Positions 8,578 through 19,000 of a stretch of DNA of 64,000 nt are shown in pieces; the stretch's first letter is position 1; each line of letters starts with the position of its first letter. Source of the stretch: Euzebyella marina (lineage in GTDB: Bacteria > Bacteroidota > Bacteroidia > Flavobacteriales > Flavobacteriaceae). The position numbers were made by a program, and so were the translations under genes. The stretch lies in assembly GCF_014855515.1 (NCBI RefSeq), contig NZ_JACYFK010000001.1:1116001-1180000 (forward strand), given 5' to 3'. Below the pieces are notes generated by a model. That model searched no databases and was not told the origin of the DNA. It saw only the letters and a list, made by a program, of their open reading frames with translations.

Positions 8578-8602
8578 CTAACTCAAACTAGACTAACTCA
8601 AA
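8578..8602 (-). repeat. Twin TTTGAGTTAG repeat (copy 2)
   Basis: Decamers at 8578-8587 and 8593-8602 (CTAACTCAAA on the plus strand) have a 15-nt period and abut a terminator hairpin. The arrangement is the same as copy 1 at 4807-4831, although the flanking sequence differs. Confidence 0.7.
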
Positions 8603-8684
8603 TAATTACATTGCAAAATTCGAATATTGTAAATGCTGACGAGTTAACTAAATATCAAGGTATTATTATCAAAAATTTGAATAG

Positions 8685-9767
8685 TTATTTGCTTAGCGGT
8701 AAGGCTTCAGCGGGCATCATCTGCTTATCAACGGGCAGTGATAGCGCTTTTAGCACAGTGGGCGCTATTTGATTAGTGTAGACTTGTTCACTGGTAGTAA
8801 TTTCACCCAGAGGTTTTACACCCTTACCAAAACAAACCATCCAAACATCGCCCGCGTTTTTTACCTTATTTCCATGGTCTTTCCAACTGGCGATAGGGTC
8901 TGTACCACGCCCATGGTCAGTGGTGATGATAAAGAGGGTTTTATCTTTATAAAAGGAATCACTCTGGGTATAATGCCATAACTCTTGTATCATCGCGTCG
9001 GTCGCATTGGCTGACTTCAAGTAGGCATCGTATTCCCCATCATGAGCAAAATCATCCGTTTCGCCATAAGCTACATATACTAAATTGGGATGCTCTTTCT
9101 TCATATGCTCCAACGCGTAATAATGAGTGAAGGCGTCTAGCCTTACAGAACCCCAAGGGCTGGGTGTTTTGGGCTGCATGTCGTTTAAAAGAACTTCCTT
9201 TTCACTCAAATCTTCACCTTTTGCCAATTCAAAACCTGCGTTGACAGGAACACCTGATCGGTCTTCGTTGATGATGAAAGGAAACACATCCCAACTCCCG
9301 AAGGCGGCTACCTTGCCTTTATAATTATCAGTATTGTTCGCAATTTCAAGAACCGTCTTGTTTGGGTTGTTCATCTTATCATTACTGGTAATTCGCTTAT
9401 CATCGGCCTTTCCGGTCAAGATTTCGTTGTAACCAGGATAGGAAAACCACATGCTGTTCGTGAGATTGACTTTGCTACCCTTGTTTCGGTTGCCATGTAG
9501 TTGGCCTATCTGAACTAATTCTGACCAAAAGAAGGGCATCAAAACCTTACGTCTTTCTTCTGGGGTTTCACGCCAAAAATCCGATTTAAGGTCTGTTGTA
9601 TCGTGCACAAAATCTTTATGGGCTACCAATTTGGAATCGGCGCCGGTAAACAACTCTTGCCAACGAAGGCCGTCAAGACTTATTAATACCACTTTTGTGT
9701 CTTCTTGCGCATTAACATTGAAAAAGGTCAATACAAAGCAGGCTCTTATAAAAGTAAATCGTCTCAT
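8685..9767 (-). CDS. Secreted alkaline-phosphatase-superfamily phosphoesterase
   Basis: Extracytoplasmic metalloenzyme (360 aa) with a signal peptide ending FFNVNAQ. Alkaline phosphatase superfamily landmarks are LISLDGLRW (first metal Asp), the nucleophile region SYPGYNEILTG, YGETDDFAHDGEYDAY, ITTDHGRG and KDHGN, so both metal sites look complete. The substrate could be a phosphate monoester, a diester or a phosphonate; the superfamily is promiscuous and sulfate esters are not excluded. Its start overlaps the upstream metallophosphoesterase stop by 4 bp (ATGA), which makes it the last gene of the susCD operon, and the operon ends at the hairpin at 8546-8575. The grouping with three other phosphoesterases argues for liberating Pi or phosphonate from polymers. 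Confidence 0.82.
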   Translation of the reverse strand: MRRFTFIRACFVLTFFNVNAQEDTKVVLISLDGLRWQELFTGADSKLVAHKDFVHDTTDLKSDFWRETPEERRKVLMPFFWSELVQIGQLHGNRNKGSKVNLTNSMWFSYPGYNEILTGKADDKRITSNDKMNNPNKTVLEIANNTDNYKGKVAAFGSWDVFPFIINEDRSGVPVNAGFELAKGEDLSEKEVLLNDMQPKTPSPWGSVRLDAFTHYYALEHMKKEHPNLVYVAYGETDDFAHDGEYDAYLKSANATDAMIQELWHYTQSDSFYKDKTLFIITTDHGRGTDPIASWKDHGNKVKNAGDVWMVCFGKGVKPLGEITTSEQVYTNQIAPTVLKALSLPVDKQMMPAEALPLSK

Positions 9768-11356
9768 TTGGTTACAGTTTTAAATGTTTCAACAGCTGAC
9801 CAATCACTCCAGTTCAGGTTTTGGTCACGGTAACGCACCCGCCAGAAATAGGTAGTGTTGCCAGAAAGTCTTTTGGTAGGCTCGTCAGTCAGGTCATCGC
9901 CTTCTTGGCGATTTTCAAGGTAGTACCAATTTTCCGACTGTTTCCAGCTATCGAGAACCAGTTTCGTAAATTCTTTATCGGTAGCAATCTGCCAGTGAGA
10001 AGCGTCATGATAGGCACCCTCAAAATTGGAGCTAAAAGGTCCAGCCTTCAAAACGGTACCGGTAATGGGGGTTTCTTCCTTTAAAGAAATAGGTTGTGGG
10101 GTATTAGGCTTACGTGGTTTGGCGTAAATCGTAATCTCATCGGTCTTTTCATTATTTCTGAACACATTTTCATTACCTCTGCTTATTCTTTTCAGGGTGA
10201 ATTTGGGTTGGTCGGGGTTGGCATCTACTTCTACCATAACAAAACCATATTCATCTTGTGTCACGGTAAATTCGTCATAGTCACGGCCTTCGAATTCGCC
10301 CCAGTTATCAATGGCTCCACCCGCACTGGCAACGTTTACCCAAAGGTGTTTGTGGTCTTTCGATTGCCCTCTTGAGTAACCATGGGTATGACCGAAAAAG
10401 TGTAGACTGGGTTTACCTGTCTTATCGGTAAATGCTTCTAACATCTTAACTACTTTACCTGTAGACTCCTCTTCTCCGGGAATCCATAGTTCTGATTTAT
10501 GAGGATGGTGCAATTGGGCGAACACAAAATCGATATCCACATTTTTTTCGGCATCCTCTAAAACCTCTTTCAGCCAGACATACTGTTCTTTCACATCTCT
10601 GTAGCCATCGTTAGAATTGAGACCTATGATCCTTACATTGCCATGATCTTTGTACCACCAATGCTCGGCATAGGCGGGAGTTCCGTTTTCCGGAAGACTA
10701 AAGTATTTGAAATAGAAAGCCGTGTTCTTTTCATGATTGCCCAAGACGGGGTAAACGGGCACTTCGGCAAATAGGTTTTTTGACGGTCTAAAGAAATGGT
10801 CGTTCCAATGGGTGTAATTGGTGCCATCTGAGACTAAGTCTCCTGGAATCATTACTAAAGCCAGGTTTTCGGGCACTGACTCACCGTATTCTTGTTTTAG
10901 AAAAGGGATTATGCCTTCATTTACTATTTCTGAAAATTTATCGGGGTGTTCACCGTCTATTTGCATATCGCTCATGGCAAGCATATTGAACGACTCGTTA
11001 TCACTCGCAAAAGGAGGTGTCTTGAACTGAAAAGTGTCCGAGACCAGTTTGCCGGTTCTAACTCGATAATAATAGGTTGTGAAACGCTTTAAACCTTCCA
11101 CCTTTACCTCGTGAATTCGTGAATCGCCGAAGTTGATGTCATAGGCGGTGCCTTTCGATTTTTTACCCAGTTTCGGGCTTGTACCCCATTCTACGGTACT
11201 TTCTTCGCCATTAGAAGTTTCCCATTTAATGATGATGGAATTAGGTGTGGCGTCTTGTAAAAACGGATGCACCACAAATTCGGTGTTTTTGTTCTGGGCC
11301 GTGAGGACCAGGGTAGCCATAAAAAATAATAAGAGGCTCAGGCCTTTGTTTTTCAT
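9764..11356 (-). CDS. Secreted Fn3-metallophosphoesterase (purple-acid-phosphatase-like)
   Basis: Extracytoplasmic phosphatase (530 aa) with signal peptide MKNKGLSLLLFFMATLVLTAQ. It has an N-terminal fibronectin-III/purple-acid-phosphatase-type domain (about residues 25-115), a calcineurin-like core (MSDMQIDGEH, IPGDLVSDG, LGNHEKN, LHHPHKS, FGHTHGYSRG), and a second Fn3-like module at the C-terminus (about 420-530). Metal ligands appear intact. The ATG at 11356 is chosen because it gives the signal peptide and lies 16 nt past the PLP-enzyme stop; an in-frame ATG at 11392 would overlap that gene. The neighbouring susCD genes suggest it removes phosphate from the imported or surface-bound substrate. 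Confidence 0.87.
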   Translation of the reverse strand: MKNKGLSLLLFFMATLVLTAQNKNTEFVVHPFLQDATPNSIIIKWETSNGEESTVEWGTSPKLGKKSKGTAYDINFGDSRIHEVKVEGLKRFTTYYYRVRTGKLVSDTFQFKTPPFASDNESFNMLAMSDMQIDGEHPDKFSEIVNEGIIPFLKQEYGESVPENLALVMIPGDLVSDGTNYTHWNDHFFRPSKNLFAEVPVYPVLGNHEKNTAFYFKYFSLPENGTPAYAEHWWYKDHGNVRIIGLNSNDGYRDVKEQYVWLKEVLEDAEKNVDIDFVFAQLHHPHKSELWIPGEEESTGKVVKMLEAFTDKTGKPSLHFFGHTHGYSRGQSKDHKHLWVNVASAGGAIDNWGEFEGRDYDEFTVTQDEYGFVMVEVDANPDQPKFTLKRISRGNENVFRNNEKTDEITIYAKPRKPNTPQPISLKEETPITGTVLKAGPFSSNFEGAYHDASHWQIATDKEFTKLVLDSWKQSENWYYLENRQEGDDLTDEPTKRLSGNTTYFWRVRYRDQNLNWSDWSAVETFKTVTK

Positions 11357-11372
11357 TTTGGTATAGTTTGGT

Positions 11373-12731
11373 TTATAGTTCTTGTATTGCATTATCGATT
11401 ATGCCAATTGCCCTTGACAGTTCATTTCTAGATATAGTCAATGCCGGAGCCAATTGAAGCACGTTGCCTGCAGATACTTTGAAGCTTAGTCCGTTTTTGA
11501 GACAGTTGTACATAATTTTTTCAGCTTCGTTGACAGCTTTCTCTTTGGTATTTCGGTCTTTCACCAGTTCAATGCCCCAAAGTAGGCCTTTGCCCCTAAT
11601 GTCACCTATCAGTTGATGCTTTTGTTCTAAACGATGTAATTCTTCGCGCATGAAGGCCTCGTCATTTTGGGCTTTGCTCAATAACCCTTCTTCTTCGATG
11701 ATTTCTATGGTAGTACGGCCTGCCAAAGAGCCTAGCGGACTTTTCTCGTGGGTGTAATGGCCTAACGATATGTCGCCAAAACGATTAAATGAATCTCTGG
11801 TAACCATTGCTGCTTGAGGAAAAATACCGCCGCCCAACCCTTTGCCGAGACAAAGAATATCAGGCTCGACATCGAAATGCTCGAAGGCGAACATTTTGCC
11901 TGTTCTTCCTAAAGCAATAGGAATTTCATCTAATATCAACAATACTCCATATCGGTCGCAAAGCGCCCGCGCATCTTTCCAGAATGATTTTGACGGAATT
12001 TGAACATCGGTATTTCGAACGGTTTCTGCCAAAAATGCGCCAATATCACCTTCCTTCTTAAAAACATACTCTAAATATTCCAGACATTTTTGCTCGTTGT
12101 CCTCATAAATACCTCGGTAGGTAACAGGAGGCGGAATACGTTCTACCCCGGGCATCAATGGCCCCATATATTCCCTAAATACTGCTTCGCCGCCCACACC
12201 TATGGCATCGAGTGAGGCCCCATGAAAAGAATCCCAAAAGGATACAACCTTAAATTTTCCGGTTACGGCTCTCGCCAGTTTTAGTGCAATACCGATGGCA
12301 CTACTGCCATTTGGCGTCAAAAGGGTTCTGTTCAGGTCAGAAGGCAGTAAAGAAGCAAGTTTCTCGGCGAAATTGATGGCAATTTCATTGGTATACCGCC
12401 GGGTTGAAAATGTGAGCAATTGAAGTTGCTCAGTTAATCGGGCAACTAATTTTGGGTGTGAAAAACCCAATTGATGTACATTGTTGCCGTGAAAGTCAAG
12501 ATAGTTTTTACCCGATACGCTTTGAATAAAAGGCCCTTTAGAATCTTGGAGAACATCTAAACAAGGAGTGGAGAGTGACTGATGGAGAAAATATCGAGCA
12601 TCTTTTTCTAAAAGGGTTTTAGCCTTTTCACTAATGTCATTTTTTAACCATTTGGCCCTTTCCGCACTGAAATTAATGTCCCCCTCGGTGCGTTTGTTGA
12701 TATCAATATGATTTTCCTCGTTTTGATTCAT
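11373..12731 (-). CDS. pbfA: Class III PLP enzyme, PbfA-like 1-hydroxy-2-aminoethylphosphonate ammonia-lyase
   Basis: PLP-dependent enzyme of the class III aminotransferase fold (452 aa, no signal peptide). It has the PLP-binding LLILDEI (D268), the Schiff-base lysine in CLGKGLGGG (K297), FWDSFHGAS, and an N-terminal RYFLHQSLSTP...DFHGNNVHQLG segment that I associate with the PbfA clade. Known PbfA proteins eliminate ammonia from (R)-1-hydroxy-2-aminoethylphosphonate to give phosphonoacetaldehyde. The assignment is supported by a PhnX-like phosphonatase and a TIGR03364-type oxidase in the adjacent operon, and by the absence of a PhnW-type class V transaminase in the window. An ordinary aminotransferase remains possible without a phylogeny. 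It is the only cytoplasmic enzyme between secreted phosphoesterases of the same operon. Confidence 0.72.
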   Translation of the reverse strand: MNQNEENHIDINKRTEGDINFSAERAKWLKNDISEKAKTLLEKDARYFLHQSLSTPCLDVLQDSKGPFIQSVSGKNYLDFHGNNVHQLGFSHPKLVARLTEQLQLLTFSTRRYTNEIAINFAEKLASLLPSDLNRTLLTPNGSSAIGIALKLARAVTGKFKVVSFWDSFHGASLDAIGVGGEAVFREYMGPLMPGVERIPPPVTYRGIYEDNEQKCLEYLEYVFKKEGDIGAFLAETVRNTDVQIPSKSFWKDARALCDRYGVLLILDEIPIALGRTGKMFAFEHFDVEPDILCLGKGLGGGIFPQAAMVTRDSFNRFGDISLGHYTHEKSPLGSLAGRTTIEIIEEEGLLSKAQNDEAFMREELHRLEQKHQLIGDIRGKGLLWGIELVKDRNTKEKAVNEAEKIMYNCLKNGLSFKVSAGNVLQLAPALTISRNELSRAIGIIDNAIQEL

Positions 12732-12816
12732 AGGGTCGATGCTAGCATAAATTCTTCATGATAGTTGAAATCTGAACTATGAAATGCCGTTACCCGTGTG
12801 AAGGTGCGATTCAATT

Positions 12817-14472
12817 TCATAAATCGGAATTTTTAAGGTTATTGACAGAAAGTATCTGTTTAGGTTTTGTACCTGTTTCGAAAAAAACATCTAGCCAACC
12901 ATCGCCCCCACCATTGAAATAAAGCACTTCTACTTTTTGACCGCCTTTTTTCAATTGAATCTGCCCTGTTTTTTCCTCAACACCATGATCGCCGTCGTTG
13001 TCAACAACCAATTCATGATTTATATAAAGTTGGCTACCATCGTCGGATCGCAGAGAGAACTTGTAGAGGTCGTTTTGCACCACTTCTAATTCAGAAGTAA
13101 AGCGAACGGCCGTATTTGCCTTGAGCAAAGTTTTTATTTCATCAGTGGTCATTTCAAAAGAATTTCCAATAACATCCGGTTTTTTATTTTTTAATTCGGG
13201 AATAAAGGCCAAATCTTTGAGGTAGAACACTTCGTATTTTAAAGGTTTTTTAAAGTTCGATTTTTTAATCCGAAAATAGGCTTCTGCCACCAAACTTTTG
13301 ATGCTTGTATTTTCGAAAACGGCACTTTTGATGACAGCACTTTCTTCGATTTCGAATGGTCCATCGTAAATGGGCGAAGCGGCCGAAGGAAAACTGCCAT
13401 CGGTTGTATATCTAATCACGCCCTCTTTATTCGGGTTTTCAATGATTACCTCGGCTTTCTCATTAAAAAGTCCTCCGGCTTTTTTATATCCTTCCGGTTT
13501 TGGAAGAATAATAGGCTCTTTAAGTTGAACTAGAACTGGGTATTTGTCATCGATTTCATACCCTTGAAATGCTGATTTCACTGGTTTTCCTATCCAAGCA
13601 TGTGGGCGCTTTAGACCGAGTGCGAATGCTACGGTAGCGGCATTGTCGTATTGGTAGACAGGATATTTAATAATATGGTTGCGCTTGACCGAAGGGCCCC
13701 ACATGATAAAAGGAATTTCGACTTCTTGAAGCGACTCTCCACCATGACCCGTACCTAAACCTCCGTGGTCAGAACTAACGATTACCAAGGTGTTTTTGGC
13801 TAATTCAGAATTTTCGATGGCCCTCATTACATTTTCAAGAAGCGCATCTGCCTTCTCGACCGACTCGTAGTAATGAGATGTTCCGTGGCCATATTCATGA
13901 CCGGCATGGTCTATATGGTCAAAATGAATAAAGGTAAACAGCGGCTTTTTTGATTTGATGTAATCGTAAGCAATCTTGGCCGTCTCATCTTCACTGTCAG
14001 GGTTGCGGTCAAAATTAACCGCAGTTTTTTCAAAAAGGCGACCGAAACCTCCCCAATGATAAATGGCCCCGACCTCACTCTTCGGTTGGTTATCAGAAAT
14101 CAACCTGAAAATAGTCGGAAATAAAAAATCTTCACTTTGGGCAATCGCAGGTAAGGTGAAATTATCTTTTTCCCAAGCGTTTGAAGTGATTCCGTGTTGC
14201 TCGGGCCCAGCGCCCATAATCATAGATGCCCAATTGCTGCTTGAGCTAGTGGGCAATACCGCCCTGGCGTGCATGGTAGAAGCCCCTTCAGCAATTATTC
14301 GGTCAAAAGCGGGGGTGTTTGCGTTCTCAATCCCATCGGGGCTTAATCCATCAAAACCGATTACGACCACATGCTCTATACCTTTTACAGGTTGTGTTTG
14401 GGCAAAAACGAAATTAGACCATAGCACAAATAGTAGTGCTATGGTCATTTTTATAAAGAGGTTGGTTTTCAT
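12817..14472 (-). CDS. Secreted type I phosphodiesterase with chitobiase-C-like and PA14-like modules
   Basis: Extracytoplasmic enzyme of about 551 aa with a signal peptide ending NFVFAQ. The N-terminal alkaline-phosphatase-superfamily (nucleotide pyrophosphatase/phosphodiesterase) domain has IGFDGLSPDG, the nucleophile stretch PTSSSSNWASM, FDHIDHAGHEYGHG and SSDHGGLGTGHGG. It is followed by a small beta module like the C-terminal domain of chitobiases (IRYTTDGSFPSAASPIYDG), then a PA14-like module (LRSDDGSQLYINHELVVDNDG). The two added modules imply glycan binding, so the likely substrate is a phospho- or phosphonodiester on a carbohydrate. The start at 14472 gives the best signal peptide; an ATG at 14511 would add 13 residues. 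It is the first gene after susD. Confidence 0.85.
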   Translation of the reverse strand: MKTNLFIKMTIALLFVLWSNFVFAQTQPVKGIEHVVVIGFDGLSPDGIENANTPAFDRIIAEGASTMHARAVLPTSSSSNWASMIMGAGPEQHGITSNAWEKDNFTLPAIAQSEDFLFPTIFRLISDNQPKSEVGAIYHWGGFGRLFEKTAVNFDRNPDSEDETAKIAYDYIKSKKPLFTFIHFDHIDHAGHEYGHGTSHYYESVEKADALLENVMRAIENSELAKNTLVIVSSDHGGLGTGHGGESLQEVEIPFIMWGPSVKRNHIIKYPVYQYDNAATVAFALGLKRPHAWIGKPVKSAFQGYEIDDKYPVLVQLKEPIILPKPEGYKKAGGLFNEKAEVIIENPNKEGVIRYTTDGSFPSAASPIYDGPFEIEESAVIKSAVFENTSIKSLVAEAYFRIKKSNFKKPLKYEVFYLKDLAFIPELKNKKPDVIGNSFEMTTDEIKTLLKANTAVRFTSELEVVQNDLYKFSLRSDDGSQLYINHELVVDNDGDHGVEEKTGQIQLKKGGQKVEVLYFNGGGDGWLDVFFETGTKPKQILSVNNLKNSDL

Positions 14473-14524
14473 ATTAATCGACATGTCACCAAAGTCTTGT
14501 TTTGAGGTCATCTACTCATTTTTT

Positions 14525-16033
14525 CTATTCCAACCACCAAGGCACTTGGCGAATTCCGTCATTTCCAGCTCCAAACTGACTTTCAATTGCCATGGAAACA
14601 TTTTCGGTGTTCTGATTGTACTCACTTTGAGGGTAGATCCATCTGGTAGGAGGCGTTCCTGTAGAAGGAATCAAGAATTCAGGATAACCAGTTCGTAAAT
14701 GATCGTAGTACATTCTCCAGCCGGTTTGGTGAAAAGAAGTAAAATACTTCTGCATCATGATCAATTGTAACTGCTCATCTTGAGAAGTGGCGTTGTCCCA
14801 GCTTACCAAATCTTCAAGAAGGTAGGCTTCGGCCTTTTCTTCATTTACGAAAGATGAATAGTCATTCGCACCTGTAGCGTCGTTTGCATATGATTGGTAA
14901 AACGCAAAAGAAGCTTTGATTCCATTTTCATAGTGTTCTTTTGGGTCTTGCGCCACCCAACCGTTAAGCGCTGCTTCGGCTACTATAAATTCAAGTTCCC
15001 AAAAGCCTAAGAGGTTGTGCGGTTCTGCAACGGGATCGACCGTGTATCTGTCGTTCACTTTCGAAACGTCGCCTGCTGCAGCCTTGTCATTGACCTCACC
15101 GTAAGGCGCTATAGGGTTACCACCTTCATAGGCATCAAAATTATCGTCGGCCAGACCCGCCTCTTTTGCATTTTTCGTCGTGCCTGAGTAGAGAAATAAC
15201 CGTGGGTCTCTATGGTCTTGAAGCCTTTTGATAAAAGTAGAATCCATATACATACCCGATCCATAACCGCTGCTATTGAATTGGCTATATCGGCTACCAT
15301 CTTGATCAATAAAAACAATTTGTGCGTTATCCTCTAAAGAAGTCATAATCGGTTCATTATTATAAATAGAGGCAAAGCTTGAAGCGATATTGAAATCGCT
15401 ATCGCTTTCTTTTTTTGACAAGGTAATCAAAACTTTAAGGCGAAATGAATTGACAAGTTTTTGCCATTTAGCGGCATCACCGTTAAAAATAATGTCTCCG
15501 GCTATTAGTTCGGTGCTATTGGCCAGAAGGGCATTGGCCTCGTTCAATTCACTTAAAATTCCTTGAAAGACCTGTTTTTGAGAGTCGTATTTAGGGGTGT
15601 AGATACTATTCATTTCTCCTCCTAAGGCCTCGCTGTAAGGAATGTCTCCAAAAGTAAGTGTCAGTCTATAGAAGTAATAGGCCCTAAAAAATTTGGCCAA
15701 GGCAATGTAAGCATCACTTTCGATACGCTCAGCCTCTTCATACATTTTGGTGATATTTCGAAGGTTACCGTATTCGCCAAAGCTACCACGGTTCCAATTG
15801 TAATATTGACTGCTGTTCTCACCATCGGTCTGAACCAGCATTCTACTGGCGTACATATTCGATGTTCCGTCAACGGTAAAAGCGCCATAGCAAATCTCGG
15901 TCAATAATAACTGCGGATGCGTTTCATTTACGTTATTGGGGTTTTCATTTATTTCGCTCAAATCTTTACTGCACGAAGCTAAAGACAGCGTAATGAGCGA
16001 TACCAAAACGAATGTTATCTTAAATAGTTTCAT
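14525..16033 (-). CDS. SusD/RagB-family outer-membrane lipoprotein
   Basis: Surface lipoprotein that caps the adjacent SusC barrel and binds the imported ligand. The signal sequence ends at a lipobox (LSLASC, C21), and the mature part begins with the typical LSEINENPNNVNETHPQLLL segment. The length (502 aa) and the C-terminal WIYPQSEYNQN segment fit the SusD_RagB_2-type subfamily. It starts 14 nt after the SusC stop. The ligand cannot be read from the sequence, but every downstream gene encodes a phosphoesterase or a phosphonate-type enzyme, so a phosphorylated or phosphonylated glycan or lipid headgroup is the working hypothesis. Confidence 0.95.
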   Translation of the reverse strand: MKLFKITFVLVSLITLSLASCSKDLSEINENPNNVNETHPQLLLTEICYGAFTVDGTSNMYASRMLVQTDGENSSQYYNWNRGSFGEYGNLRNITKMYEEAERIESDAYIALAKFFRAYYFYRLTLTFGDIPYSEALGGEMNSIYTPKYDSQKQVFQGILSELNEANALLANSTELIAGDIIFNGDAAKWQKLVNSFRLKVLITLSKKESDSDFNIASSFASIYNNEPIMTSLEDNAQIVFIDQDGSRYSQFNSSGYGSGMYMDSTFIKRLQDHRDPRLFLYSGTTKNAKEAGLADDNFDAYEGGNPIAPYGEVNDKAAAGDVSKVNDRYTVDPVAEPHNLLGFWELEFIVAEAALNGWVAQDPKEHYENGIKASFAFYQSYANDATGANDYSSFVNEEKAEAYLLEDLVSWDNATSQDEQLQLIMMQKYFTSFHQTGWRMYYDHLRTGYPEFLIPSTGTPPTRWIYPQSEYNQNTENVSMAIESQFGAGNDGIRQVPWWLE

Positions 16034-16047
16034 TTTCTTCTTCGGGA

Positions 16048-19000
16048 TTAAAATTTCATGTTAATGCCCAAGCCTAAAAACCTGGATGATGGATCTTGTA
16101 AATTGTTTTCGTTTCCGAAATGTGTGCCTGGGTTCGGGTCGCTCTCCGATCTTCCTGTACCAAAATCAGGATCGACAATAGGGGCCTTTTTCCAAATGAA
16201 AAGGTTGTAACCGTTTAAAGACATGTCGATATGCTTTATGCTTTTGATATTGACCAAATCGGTTAGGTCATACCTAAGGGAAACACTTCTTAGCTTAAAG
16301 AAGGTTCTTTCAAAGACGTTGGCGAACTTTTCATTTTCATCTTCTGTAACTCGAGCTCTATAAGGGTAGTTTTGGCTCCAAGTCTGCCAGTTCACGGCGG
16401 TTGTATTAGCCTCGAAAACGCGGGTATCCGAAAGAACATTACCATTGGCATCTTGTGTAAGTTCACCGCTTACGACATTTACACCTTCTGGCACGTATAC
16501 TGGCTCACCGGCAGCATATTCAGCATCTCTAAACTCGGTAGAGTTCGGGTGCTTACCGCCCCACCACATCTTTTCGATGGTAGTAGAATTGAAGATACCT
16601 CCCCAGACACCGTCGATGCCCACATCTAATGTCCAATCTTTATACTTAAAGCTGTTGAGGAAGCCTAGTTGCCAATCTGGTTCGAAATGGCCCAAGTACT
16701 GGTCATAATTGTCAAAAATAGGCAGGCCGCTATCGTTAAGTATTAACTGCCCGTCAGGAGACTTTTGCCATACCGTACCGTAATAACTATCGGCGCGGTC
16801 GTCAAGGCGTAAATTACCGTACCTGTCTTGGTCGCCATAGATGTCAGTAATTTTCTTCACCCATTTGGTCCAGTTGATATTGGAATTCCAGCTAAAATTG
16901 TCGGTACGTACAGGGCTTAGGTTCAAGGCAACTTCAAAACCGTTGGTGGTGTATTCGTTACCGTTCACTTTTCTCTGGGAGAATCCTGAAGCTTCGGAAA
17001 CCGGCAGGTCAATTATTTGATTGGTATCAATTGTATTGTAGTAGGTGAAATCTAATTTCAACCTGTTCTTGAAGAATGATGCACTCGTACCAATTTCAAA
17101 AGAGGTCGATTTTTGTGGCTCGATCATTGAGTTCACCAGACCACTAGGGTACGTGAGTCTTGGGTTAGAACCAAAGAAACCATTGTTGTTATAAAAGGAG
17201 TTTAATTGAAACGGGTCTAAATCGCTAGAGACCTCGGCCCAAGAACCAAAGACCTTTAAATAATCAACACCTTCTGGCATGGTCAAGATATTTGACAGCA
17301 CCAAACTCGCTGAAACCGAAGGGTAGAAATAAGAGCGATTCTCTTCCGGTAATGTTGATGACCAGTCGTTTCTGGCAGAAAAGTTCAAGAACAACGCATT
17401 GTAGATATCAATGCCCATAGTGGCATAGATACTGTTAATGGTTTTTTGCCAATAGTAGGTAGAGCCCTTTATGTTACCGCTTGTATTGTTCAAGCTGTAA
17501 ACGAACGGAGCAACCAACCCATCGGTGGCATTGTATTCTTGTTGGTATTTTTGATAGTGCGAAGCGGCACCTGCGTTGATATCGAAAGCAAAGTTTTCGC
17601 TCAGCTCTTTTTGGTAGGTAGCTAAAATATCATAATCAACAGTAAGACGCTCAGAATTCCAGGTTTTATAATCTCCTTCCCTTGGATCACCGTAGTTCAA
17701 GTAAGTCTTCGGACTCTCACGATCTTCGAACACATCTTTTATTACCGCAGATCCCCTTGCCTGTAGGTTGAATTCATCGGTCACCTTGTAGTTCAACTTT
17801 AATTGACTGTTGATTACATTGGCATCATATTCTTGGTTCAGCTCGTAAGCGGCAAAATATGGGTTGTTGTACCATGCATAGTTCCAGTTGGCTTGTCTAT
17901 AACCTTCTTGACCGGGTACGTATAGGTTTTGGCGAAGGTCGGTTCCGTTCACGTCGTCACCCATCCATATTAAAATAGTATACATATGGTTTTTCGGACC
18001 GTAACCATGACGTGGGTAGTTGGGTGAATAGACCTTGTTGTAAGCTAATTTACTATCTAGGGTAAGCTTGTCGGAAAGCAATGTGGTTGCTTTGAAATTA
18101 AGGGCCCCGGTGTTAAGGCTGGCATTTGGTACACGGTCTTTTTGATACCCGTAGGTGCCCGAAAGCCTGAAAGAGCCTTTTTCACCTCTTTGAGTAATGG
18201 CAAAGTTGGTGTTGGAAATATATCCCGTTTGTAAGAAGTCCTTTAGGTTGTTATGATATTCCCAAGGGATAGGAACTCGTGAGTACCTCGCTTTATCGTC
18301 ATAAATGGTCCCAGCTACATCGCCATACCATGATATGGTTTCGCCCGTTTCATTATCCAGAATAGGGCTGTTCCATTGCGGAATCAATTGACCAGTGCCG
18401 AACTTAGGCCCCCAAATCATATCACCGTCTGAAATACCACCATCTTTACCGTCCCAAAACTCATATTTACCGTTTGACCCGTTGCCGTATTCGGTCTGTG
18501 TTTCAGGAAATACCGTAAAGCCGGCCGTAGCCATCATGTTGTGAGATACCGAAACTTCAAGTCCTTCGTTTTTAGCGTTTTTGGTAGTGATCAATATGGC
18601 TCCGTTTCTACCTCTTGAACCATAGAGTGCAGAGGCGGTAGTACCTTTCAATACGTTCACGTTACCTATGTCATTTGATGAAAGATCAAAGAAATCGGTA
18701 TCTACCGGAATACCATCAATAACTATAAGAGGACTTTTACCTCTTAGGGAAAAAGAGGGCGATTGAAATAGGCCGGTCGGGTTGGTGACCGATAGACCTG
18801 CTACTTGCCCGGTAAAAAGGCTTCCTACGTTGGGGGCTTTTATTTCTTCGATGGTTTCAACATCCATCTCTTGGGTCGCGTAACCCAATTTCTTTTCAGC
18901 CCTTGTGATACCCAAGGCGGTAACAACAACTTCATCTAGCTGTTGTGAATCGGGCTGTAAGACTATTTCGGCAGTAGATTTGCCTGCAGTATTAAATTCC

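Noticed and set aside
8545..8772. Plus-strand reading frame of 75 codons
   Set aside because: It starts inside a terminator hairpin and twin repeat and runs antisense into the phosphoesterase gene; no protein-like features.
11357..11392. Upstream ATG for the Fn3-metallophosphoesterase
   Set aside because: It overlaps the PbfA-like gene and puts charged residues before the signal peptide.
14063..14698. Plus-strand frame of 211 codons
   Set aside because: It is antisense to the phosphodiesterase and SusD genes, which both have clear domains and signal sequences.
16372..16708. Overlapping plus-strand frames within susC
   Set aside because: Shadows of the susC coding sequence; no independent start signals.
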